Below, piece by piece: positions 41,201-53,200 of a stretch of DNA of 64,000 nt (its first letter is position 1; each line of letters begins with the position of its first letter). The position numbers and the translations under genes are program-made. The notes beneath the pieces were generated by a model that was not told the DNA's origin, did not search any database, and saw only the letters and a program-made list of their open reading frames with translations. This DNA is from Lepidostoma basale (lineage: Eukaryota; Arthropoda; Insecta; Trichoptera; Lepidostomatidae): positions 62,001-126,000 of the forward strand of contig JAHDVF020000459.1 of assembly GCA_022606425.2 (NCBI GenBank). The letters run 5' to 3'.

Positions 41201-44200
41201 CATAACACTACTCTATCCTGGCAAACCTCTCTAGCTTCCTCCACATTCATACAACGAGTCATACACGCATGTCGATTCCTCCGACTTCTAACATGACCAA
41301 CCTTTAAAATCTGATTAGTTTAATTAATTTGACAAATTAATCAAATTAATCAGATTAAAAGGTTTTATTAGTTTTATCGTTTTTGTAAAGAATTTTGACA
41401 GGTGTAGAAATAAATTTTTCATTTGTTCCAATGACAATTTGAATCATTTCTTCAATATTATTTTCAAGTTCTTGCTGGTTAAGTGCCTTACTACAGATAA
41501 TTTAAAAAATGGTGGATACGTGTAACATAAATTAAATAAACACAAATGTCCGGATCGTCCAAGTCAACATGTGCAACATCGAAAAAAACATTATGTGTTA
41601 TTACATTATGTGCTAAATTAAAAAACAGTGGATACGTGGAACATATTATAAATTAAATAGACAATATGTGCACCGTCTAAAAAGAACATTTTGTGTAAAA
41701 TTATTTTTATTTTGTTATTTTATTTTATATCATTGTATTTTATATTATTTGTTTTAGATTTATTTTGTGGGTGTTGGACGATCGAAGTGTGCGCGGGAGA
41801 TGCCTATTGGTGGCGATGAGGTTCGCAACCCATCACACCGCGCCTCCCGCGGGGCGAAAAGAGAAGGATGGAGTGCCGCATCAGTAAAAGTGTGACAGTC
41901 CATTCTCTCTGCTTACACTTTCGGGGAGACGGCGTGATGGTTAGTTAGTTAGTTAGTTAATTTGACAAATTAGCCTAATTATTATTATTATTATTATGCA
42001 TATAGCATGAACTGCCTTTTATATGAAGAATATCTTCAGCAAACAAGTGAAAAACAGTTGTAATTCATTCATTGTATGGAAATTTAAATTTTGCCTTATG
42101 CGCCTCTTCGGTGTCCGCCTTATGGCAATTCAAATTTTTTTTTTTTTAATTCCAGGGCCCAAAATTGATGAATCAAGGATCGGACCAAAGTTGCCGATGC
42201 AGCGTGTAAAATAACTAATGTTTAAATGGAATGGGATCGGTCATAAAGCAAGGACAACGGGTGATAAGATCTTCTGGCCTGGAGTGGCGAAAGAGAAACA
42301 GCTACACAAATTCTGGCAGATCACAAGCAAGATGGTCTGATGACATTAAACGAGTGGCAGGAGGTCAATGGCGCAGAGCGGCGAGGGATACAGTTGTGGA
42401 AGTCGGGAAGGGAGGCTTTTGTAGTATTCACGCCAGCGGACTCGCAGTGCCGAAATCACGATCGTAGAAACTTACTTTATTGGCTCTGATGTGAATTTCA
42501 TGGACAACAAAATCAAGAGTTTTGTTTCTTTAATATAATGAATGTTTTCTGCAAATGTGATATAATATTGTTTATTTGATTATTAAATTTCATATAAAAT
42601 ATTCAAAAAATAGTTTTTCAATTACCTTAGTAATATGTATTCAAGTTTATAATTCACAGCGAGTTTGCTTGGATTGAAACTTTGTTTTAAAGATATAGAC
42701 ACACATTTTTGCATCCATACACATGGCATTTAATCCAATAAATAAACGAATTGTTATTGAACTTTAATTGTATTTGTTGAATATATATTGGGTTTATTTA
42801 TGTACTCGAATTTAGCAATAGCGAAGCGTTGCCGGGTCAGCTAGTAGCTAATAAAATTAATTGTGTATAGTAATTGGCATGACACGATGTATGAATGTTG
42901 AGGAAGCGAGAGAAATATGTCAGGAAAGAAAGGTGTGGCAGTCCATTCTTTCTGCCTACCCCTTCGGGGAGACGGCGTGATGGTTAGTTAGTTAGTTAGT
43001 TAGTTAGTAATTGGGTTTCGGCTCAATATAAAAAAAAGGTATAGAGTAAAAATTGTTTTCAGAGACTTAGAGGTATTTGGTTACGACCTTCTATTTTTGA
43101 TGTCTATAATTATCATACATAAAATTTACACAATAACGAAATTTGTTTTAATTGCTCACCAGGAAATACAAAAAATATGTTTTTAATAGGAAGGAATTTA
43201 GATTAAAATATTAAAGTCTTCAAAAACAAAATATATAAAAAAAAACAGTGGCTGTTATGTTAGTAAATATGATCGTAAACATTTAATTGAAAACAAAATT
43301 TTAGTTCTACATAGATAAGTTATTTACGGTTTGCATTAGATTTCAGTAACGACAACAACAACAAACCTGCCGTTTCTCCGCAGGGGTAGGCAGAGAGAAT
43401 GGACCGCCACACTACTGGATTCTGACATACGTCTCTAGTTTAAATTACATTCATACAGCGAGTCATACACGCACATCGATTCTCTCGACTTCTAGCATGG
43501 CCTTACTTTAAACTTTGATTGATCTGGTCTTTCCTCGGTCTTCCTTCATCCATGCGTCCCACATGTCCAAACCAACGCAGTGATCCTTTCATAATTTTGT
43601 TCAAAATACTTTCTTCCGCTCTACATTTCTTCCCTATATCAGCATTTGAAATTCGGTCGTTCATCATTTTACAACTCATTCGTCTTAGGAATTTCATTTC
43701 TACTGCATTCATTCTGTTCTCATCCTTGCCAGCTCCATGCTTCACTTTCATTCATGAAGATTGGTCAGCTAAAGTTTAAAATAAACTGTAATAAAAAATA
43801 AACGATTGATTTCTGTTTTTTGAACCGCCAATGGCTGTGGCGTCTACTTCAATAAAACAAAAGACGTACCAAAAACAAAAAAAGAACAATCATTTAAACA
43901 ATTTTCGATCGCTCAAGCATAACATCGCAAATTCGAATCATTAAACTGTGGTTGAAATGGCCGGCCGATAGGCAATTGAAATATGAACTCTAAATTTAAC
44001 TGAGCACGGTTTGAGGTAACCAATATTGTTATTATTATAATTATCCTGCGCAGACTAGCGTAAATATTACGTACTCGGTACTTACTTGCGTTTCCGTTCA
44101 AGAAATTAATCTAAGTCGTTAGGGTCGGCAAACTCGTATGTGCGTCAAGGACTTCTTTATATTGTCCTTGCGCGATTTTTATGATCTAGTAAAACCAGTT

Positions 44201-47200
44201 GGAAATTCCGTGATGAAGCAATTATGATCCTGTCTTTGTTTTTATTGTCATTAATACAGCCCACGGAATTATTTAAATAAGATCAATTATTTAAACATCC
44301 CGCAAATCTTCTTTTATCGATAGTCCGACGTTACTAGTTATTTATAACAAATAAAAATTTAACACTCCCTTTACGGTGCTAAATCGTCATCCCTTAACCA
44401 CGGCGCTGGATTAACCAGTTAAAAATCGTCTTTAAAATTATTATAAGGCAAAAACTACAAAGCTAATTTATTGTTTCTTTGAACAAAGGAGTAAGACTCT
44501 ACATGAAATAATTAATATTAATAAAATATTCTGTTTTCTAGAAGTTTTGTTATATTTAATGGGAAAGGCATGTTCAGCATTGCAAAGGCACCATCAAAAT
44601 CAATATAAACAATACAACCCCAGAAAATAAATGTTTTCGTTTACATAAAATACAAATTTATTTGTTGTTTATTGTACAATGATATTATGATACTTATGGT
44701 ATTGAGACAGTCACAATGTCACAAAAAAGTGCCAACAAGCTAAGAGTCACTCAGAGAGCAATGGAGAGAGCCATGTTGGGTATCAGTTTACGGGACAGAC
44801 TCAGAAATGAGGACATAAGAGTCAGGACAAAGGTTTCCGATGTTATCAAGATGGCCGCAACCCTCAAGTGGCGATGGGCGGGACATGTCGCTCGCGATCC
44901 AGATGAAAAGTGGACAAGGCGACTGCTGTGCTGGTGGCCAAGGACGGCAAAGCGTGGAGTTGGGCGCCCACAGTTGCGTTGGCGCGACGATGTCCGGAGA
45001 AGTGCGGGAAGTGCCTGGATGCGGATCGCTCAGAATAGTAGAGAATGGAAAATGCGAGAGGAGGCCTACGTCCAGGAGTGGAGGTCAATACAGGCTGAAG
45101 AAACCGAAGAAGAAGAAGATAAAATAATTAATTTAAAAAAAGAAAACGTCTATTTTTCGAGAAGTTCTATTATATTTTATTGGAATGACTTTTTTGCTTA
45201 GCTAAGGGATTATCAAATGTGATATTTGATAATGCCTTAGCGAAGCGAAACATGTCATTCCTGTTAAGTATAATATAACTTATATAAAATAGACTTTTCA
45301 TTCGTGTTAATTACACGATACATTTTAGTAAAATGTTATGAAACTAACGTCGAATGATATAAAAATAATATAAATAGCGAGAAGTAAAAAGATACACCCG
45401 TCATGCTCACGCGTCAGTTCATACAGGAATGAACTCGCGTATCACTGGTTTCTAGGTATCCACTACCGTGAGGCGAGTGTTGGACGTGATACAGAAACAA
45501 AGTTTTTAGAAAAGTAGGTACTTTTAATTTTCGGACACATGGCCGTAATAACAAATCGTCATAACCATATACGAGATGAGTTATATTGTTTATGGTTGAG
45601 ATTTATGCTGTACACTGTACACATATGTATGTGGAGATTATATAACACATCCTAGATGTAACTAGGATAGGAATGTTTAATTTACTAACGTAGCACTAAA
45701 TATTGAGAATATTAATAATGACGAATATTTATTTTGAATTACAAATATGGCGGGTCGCAACATAAACATTTTCATATTATTTGACAGAATACCTGTGGGT
45801 GGGAACGAGGAAGATCCCTGTGAATTCATTAATTAATTTACTTTACAGAACACAACTATTATAAAAAGGTTGAACAGCATAATCTCTAATTTAAATAAAT
45901 TAATTCGATATCGGTAAACTTCTCATATTTCTTGATTTTTGAACAATGATACAAAATTATATTAATTATGTAATATGAATGAAAACGTCTGTTTTTCACT
46001 CATTTGGGACCCCAGAGAAAGAACAGTCATTTTGGAACTAGAAAGGATCCAGAAACGATTTTTAAGATATTTATACCTCAGGGAGTATAACTATTATCCC
46101 TCATAACCCCTCACTTCTCAGGAACGTTGGATTTCAACACTCTATAAACTCGTCGAATGATCTTTCTAGATAATAATTTTTTAAACTATTATCCGGGGGT
46201 ATTTACAATCCAGGAATACTGAGAGAAGTAAATCTATACGTTCCCCATAGTTATATCAGAGCAAGGGGGCATATATTATTTTTTTGCCGCACAGAGGCCC
46301 TTCGAAGTTCTCCTGTATTGAAAGCGATTCGTCTTTTAACGGTCGCGTTGCCATGTGGTAAATTGAGTTTCCACTGCCAATTTAAAGTTGATTTTCTTAA
46401 AACCTATGGACCCTAATATTATAAAAAAAATTGTAATCCTCCATTGAAGTGTTTTCAATATTTCGTAATAAAAAAAAAGCAAAAAATTACTTCCTTCATC
46501 CCAAAAAAAAATATTTTCTAAGACTGCCCTCACCTTCATTCGTGTTAAGGTAGAATTTGTTTTGCTAATATTTACAACTTTATCAAAAGTGACAAATACT
46601 TACTCGCTGTTTTGAACGTATTATAAATTATATCTTTGACCTTTTCAATATGTACGTAATAATACCACTGTGGACGGAAACGCAGGACGCAACTTAATAA
46701 TATCAGAACTGTGAAAATATTAACACTTTACCAAAAGGGAAAAATATTAATACGTACTCGTTGTCTTGAACGTACTATACATTTTGCCTAGGTGCCTTTA
46801 TCCCCGCCCCGCCGGCCGCTGCGCGCAGACAAGTTTATACCCGATGTCCCAGTCGCCCGTATGCTATGACGCATTACATATCAGAAATCGCATGGTTCCA
46901 GAAAAAATTAATAATGATATGTTTTTCAAATAATCCATGTATGTTATAGATATCGATCTATTCCTAATGAAATTCCCTACAAGATGACATAAATTAAATT
47001 TTGATTCATCTAGTCATATGCTTGATATTTAGATAAAGTTAGCGGTAAACTGAACTTACCACATGGGAGCGAGCGTTTTGTTTTGAACACGGTACGTTAA
47101 GGGTTAAATGAGGTTGCAAAAGAGAAAGACAAGATAGATGCAATTATGGCGAATTCGTGAATACCCTTACGATAAAGGCGGCAAGGAAATAACTGGCATA

Positions 47201-50200
47201 TTCCTATTCATAAGGTTCTATGTATATTTCCTTTGATATTCTTTTTTTTCACCCTTTACATCGATTTGGCTAGCGCTGTAATGATGTAAGGAGTTTTTCA
47301 ACAAAATAATAATAATAATTACATGCAAATAATTCATCTATTTGTATAACCTTCGGCGAAAGTAAAACGAGTACATATCGAGGTGACAAACTTATTCGTT
47401 TTCATTTTTGATTTATCGTTTCTAGGTCAACGATGCAAAACTCTTTATAAAATAAATAATGTGAAAGAAAACGTCTACGAGTATAAAGAAAATAATACAA
47501 TTATGATACATATTTTAAAATATGTAATTAGTTTTATTCCACTTGAATTTTGGTTTCGATCAGTTTCGGCAGCTCACTGCCTTCTTCCTGTCTGGAAACC
47601 GATCGAAATTAAAGAACAAGTGGAATTTAACTGAATACATTTAAAAAAATATATTAAATTATTTACAATGAATTTCTAGCCACATATATAAATTAATAAC
47701 ATTAATGAAAACATCTGTTTTATAATAGTTTTATTATATTTTATAGGAATGCAAATCCATCAAACATAAAATGTAATGAAACTTCTACAAAACAGACGTT
47801 AAAAATATTAGACATACATTTCGTTTATTCGTATATTTAAGAAACGGCCACTAAGATGGTTTCAAACAGAAAGATCGTAAAAACTATTTATTTCGTTTCT
47901 TCACTTCGTATTCAAATTTGAATAATAAACTAAATCTTTGTATTATAATTTAAAAATTTAAAAATATAATCGAAAAAGGTTTTTTAACAAACCGAAACAT
48001 GTCTGCGAAAGTGAAATAAAATGTTGTGAAAATGCAAATCTGACGGAGCTCTGGCGGGAGCGAAGCCGATTGGTTCGATAAAACAAAAAAAAAATGTATA
48101 AAAACAATGTATGAAAATGCTAAAATTTTATTTATTAAAATATATTATTATGTATTGAATATACGGCTTGGCCCATTTTGCTTATCCACGGATGTTATTA
48201 AGATAAATTTGCACATGTCATAATGGAATATTACATAGTAGTGCTGGCTGGAATGGAGGTAAGGAGGACTATGACGTCACGCGCGTGGGAAGTTAGGATG
48301 GAAATCACTTTAGTTCATTCATAAAACAGACAATCGCCGGCCACGAAAGGAAAATCATTACCATTATTTGTGGGTCAAATAGGCACAATTTATGATGCCA
48401 ATGCAATTAATATGGTATAAGATTTATATGACTAATAAACACATTAAGTTTTCTAACTGAAATAATATATAACCGTTGTAGGTGTATTGCATTCTTTGAA
48501 TTGTTATCGTAATAAAGCAATTATGAGACGGCGATGAGGTCCGCCACCCATCACGTTGCATTTTCCGCGGGGGCGAACAGAGGAGAGTGGAGTGCCGCAT
48601 TGGTACTTGGAATATTAGAGGAGGTATGGAAGGGAAGTTAAGTGAGATGTGCGATGAATTTAATAACAAGTGTTTGGATATTTTGTGTGTGACTGAATGC
48701 ATGGTTAAAGAGTGCGGATCTAGAGAGCATGATAATAAGTTCATCTTATGGTCAGGGGTATCACAAGAACAAAGGGGAGGTCAGGGTGTGGCAGCGATTC
48801 TAGCTCCAAGGATGGTAGAATGTATGAAAGGATACGAATGTATAAGTCCTAGACTGATGTGGATCCGCTTCAAGATTGGATTGACAAGAGTATTACTCAT
48901 AATTGGGTATGCTCCTGTTAATAGCGAAGATGAAGCTGTGAAAGATGAGTTCTGGGATAGTGTAAACGAGATAGCAGCGAGTAAGAACGTGAACGAAAGA
49001 ATTATTTTAGCAGGAGATTTGAATGGATGGGTAGGAATCCAAAGGACTGGTTATGAAGAATGTCTCGGTAAGTATGGTGATAGTAGGACGAACGATAATG
49101 GAAGGAGAGTGCTTGGTGTATGCCTGGAGTGGAGCCTCTTTGTGTCAAACACGATGTTTGATCATAAGAGGATCCATCAGTATACATGGGAGAGAGGGAA
49201 TGAAAGGACGACTATCGATTACGTCATCGTTGACTCTAGATTACGGACGGACACTGTAGATACCAGAGTGTTCAGAGGGGCCGAACTCGGAACTGACCAT
49301 TTTTTGGTGGTGACAAAGATAAACCTGTTCCGAGGTTGGCGCACCAAGAAGAACAAAACAGTGACCGCCCCGTCTAGAGTTAAAATAGAAAAACTCCAAA
49401 TCGATGACGTAAAAGAGAGTTATATGACGAAAGTGAATGAGAGGCTGAGTGGTCGAGAATCTGAATTTATAAGTATAGACGAGATCTGGAACAAATTGAA
49501 AGAAAGTCTATGTGAAACAGCGAAAGAGGTATGTGGTACATGTGTGCAAGGAAGGAGGAATGGAGATGCTTGGTGGGATGACTGTGTAAAAATTCTGGTC
49601 AAAGAAAAGAAGGATGCATGGTTAAATATGATATCTGTGGATAAAAGAGATTGCGAGAAATATAAAAGAGCAAAAGAAGCATACAAAGTTTGTAAGATGA
49701 ATGTCAAGTTGAAAGTGAGAGAGAAAAAGGATAAACTGAAGGAGGAAGACGGTCTCAAGATGACGAGTCACTTTCAGAGCAACATAAAAATGTTCTGGAA
49801 GGAAGTCAAAAAGGCCCGGAATCCTCCCGAAAATGGTTGTGCGAAAGCAATTTTGAGTTGTGAGGGAAGAATGATTACTGATTTTGACAGTATACAAGGA
49901 AGATGGATGGAATACTTTAAAGATGTATATGGCAGTGAAATGACTGAGAGTTCAATGAGAAGGAGCGTTACAAATGTGAGTTGCACGAATAGCGAAAGAG
50001 ATATGACAGAAATAAGTTTGAACGAAATAGTAAAATCTGTAAGCTGTATGAAAGGTGGAAAAGCTGTTGGTTATGATTGTGTCGCTTTGGAGTTTATTAA
50101 AAACGGTGGGCCGGTTGTTGCAGCGTGGTTATACAGACTCTTTAACCAGTGTTTAGAGGAAGGATATACGCCGCTCGACTGGAGGAGGGCTGTTATCATG

Positions 50201-53200
50201 CCTCTATATAAGGGAAAGGGGTCTCGTATGGACTGCGGAAATCACCGGGCAATAAGTCTGTTAAGCGCCGTTGGTAAACTCTACGGCCGAATTTTAATAG
50301 AAAGAGTAAAAAAGACGACGACTGAAAGAGTATGGGATGTTCAAGGCGCTTTTATGACCGGAAGAGGATGTATGGATCAGATTTTTGCACTTCGAACGCT
50401 TGCGGAGAAGTTTATGGCCAAAAACCGTCAGCTTTTCTGTGCGTTTGTCGATTTGCAAAAAGCCTATGATCGAGTGAACAGAGATAAACTGTGGTCAATC
50501 TTGTCCGAATACGGAGTGAGCACAAAACTGATACGGGCGGTTGCTTCTCTCTACGAAGGGAGCACTGCCAGTGTTAGGGTAAATGGAGACATCACACCTT
50601 GGTTTGATATCACGAAGGGTGTTAAGCAGGGCTGCGTGATGTCTCCATGGTTGTTCAATCTGTATATGGACAAGTGTATGAAAGAACTTAAAGGTATAAA
50701 TGCTGGTGCTAAGATGAGTGATCTGTCTGTAAACTGTCTGCTTTACGCGGACGATGCCGTTCTCGTTGCGGATAGTGCGGACGAATTACAAGTCTTGGTG
50801 TCGAGAATGAATGAGGTATGCAAGTCAAATGATTTAATGATGAATGTCGGAAAGTCAAAGGTGATGGTTTTCGAAAGGGAAGAGGAAATGACAGTTTGTA
50901 ATATAAGTGTGAACGAAGAAAACTTGGAACAGGTGAGGGAATTTGTGTATTTAGGTAGTATGTTCACAGCAGATGCCCGAACGGATAGTGACGTCGAAAG
51001 AAGGGTTGGTGCGGGTAACAAAGTGAATGGAGCTTTAAAATAGTTATTGGAAACAAGAATTTATCAATGAAAGCGAAAACGGCCGTTCACAATGGAGTTC
51101 TGGTCCCAACCTTAATGTATGGAAGCGAAGCATGGAACTGGCAAAAGAAGGATGAGAGTAGAATAAATGCGGTAGAGATGAGGTCCCTAAGACGTATGTG
51201 TGGTAGAACGATATACGACAGAATCTCAAATGCTGATATAAGAAAGGAATGTAGAGCGGAAGAAGGTATAATGAACAAAATTATGAAAGGATCGCTGCGT
51301 TGGTTCGGACATATGGAACGCATGGATGGAGAAAGAATGGTTAAGAAAGTATACGTTAATGATGTAAATGGGGTACGAAGTCGAGGCAGACCGAGGAAAA
51401 CATGGCATGACCAAATTAATCAAATTTTAAAGGTTGGTGATGTTAGAAGTCGGAGGAATCGACGTGCGTGTATGACTCGTTGTATGAATGTGGAGGAAGC
51501 TAGAGTGGTTTGCCAGGATAGAGTAGTGTGGCGGTCCATTCTCTCTGCCTACCCCTGCGGGGAAACGGCGTGATGGTTTGTTGTTGTTGTTGTTGTTGCA
51601 ATTATTTTAATACGCGAAAACGTTGTGATTTTTTTTTTTTTCAAGTATTAAAAAAAATAAAAATATATTTTAATTCCTTTTTTACTTATCCGCGTAATTA
51701 TTACGAATGAGATCGATTCCATGAATTTACATTGTATTTCATGGGAATGCTATTTAGCCGCTCTGACATGAAAATGTCCCAGTAAAATATAAAAACCTAC
51801 TAGAACACAACGTTCATTCTCGTTAGTTATTTAATATGGAGTTAAATATAATTGTTCAAGAAACCAAAAATAAGTTTAATGAGAGTAAAATGTTTCATAA
51901 TGTCCTAGCAAGACGAAAAATGTCACTCCCATAAAATATAATTAAACATCTTGAAAACAGTATTTTTCATCAATATTTCATAACTTTATACGTTAATTAT
52001 ATGCTGTAGTTAATTTTTTTTTCTAAGTTATGTATTACTAAAGTTTTTATTTCAATTCTTCTACAATTACCCTGACGTAGTTGTCGCAAAAGAAATAAAC
52101 TAGAAAATCTTTGAGATATCTTTCATATTTTTATAAATTTAATAAATATATTTTTGTAATGCTTTTGTATATAAAATTTCTAAATATTGACAACATATAC
52201 AATATATTAATAAAAAAAAAATCAAACAGCGGCTTAATAAATACAATAATTTTTAAAGCTCATTTTATATATAATTATATACGTTCAGTTATGTCTTAGT
52301 CAGTCATATATTGTTATTACATTAAAATGTTTTTAGATTTTCGTCAATTATCTGTATCAACAAAAAATGTGAAAGAATTAATTCTGTCAATAACAAAATA
52401 AATATTATAATACACATTAACTTCTCAAAACAGATGACATTTAATATATAGATCTATGGTACATATTTAATATTATGAATGTAAGGTAAAAAACGAATTA
52501 TTAATACGAATATTTATAACATCACTCACGTAAAATTAATAATATGATTCGACCATTAGAGACACCTGTGGGATGAATATAAAACTATAACCAATGATTA
52601 ATTTCAAACAGCAGGTACCTACCTGGGTATACATTTGTGCTGTAAGAATCAACCAAACAAGTTATTCATGCAAAACATAAAGATTATTCAATCAAATCAC
52701 CAAAATGCAGGACGCAATTAAAGAAAAAAACAAAAACAAATAAAAAAACTCACCCATGCTTTAAAACTGATCCGTTTTGTGAGGGTTTCGAATATAAATT
52801 CAACAGGGATTTTGTGGAAAATCTACAAGGAAATAAAAATAATAATAATAAACTGAAAGTAATAGGCGCTTGCGGTATAAACTATATCACAGAATTTTGT
52901 AAAAAAATAAGGGAACAATTTTCTACATTTAGGCTGGTATTTATATTATCATCGTAATTTTTCGTGAATATATTTAAAAAAAACTAATCTTACTCACAAA
53001 AATAGGTAGGAAAAATTTAAATATGAAATCACTTAAACTATGTTTATGACTGAATTTAGCGGAATTGGAATAGCAACAAAAAATATAAAGATAAATTAAA
53101 AATTATTTAAAAGTCCATTGTTTTGGCCAAAACACTGATACTTTGACATTATAAACTGTGAAATAAAAAAAATTGCTTTATGTATCACAATTGTATTTTT

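Larger units (their letters stand above)
36737..42844 (+). mobile_element. Helitron, ~6.1 kb, non-autonomous, with cargo
   Basis: 5' end TCTTCTATATAAATAAAAGG directly after an A, and 3' end GCCGGGTCAGCTAG directly before a T, with a GCAA...TTGC hairpin just upstream: the TC...CTRR structure and A/T target of Helitrons. Removing it restores the interrupted SINE. No Rep or helicase is encoded. The interior is a mosaic of LINE fragments and two long direct repeats. Confidence 0.8.
24368..52753 (-). other. EML intron 6, about 28.4 kb
   Basis: Bounded by exon 6 (donor GTGAGT) and exon 7 (acceptor TTGTAG). It is filled mostly by the mobile elements listed separately. Stretches without assigned elements: 24368-25284, 26566-27640 (apart from a short ORF at 27245-27445), 30105-30925, 32471-33534, 43771-44519 and 45326-46004. 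Confidence 0.85.

Noticed and set aside
45369..45420. TATAAATA followed by TCAGT, resembling an arthropod core promoter
   Set aside because: Spacing of about 47 nt is too long for a TATA-initiator pair and no coding sequence follows.
49420..51323. Several minus-strand open frames inside LINE-A
   Set aside because: Shadows of the endonuclease-RT frame; no independent similarity.
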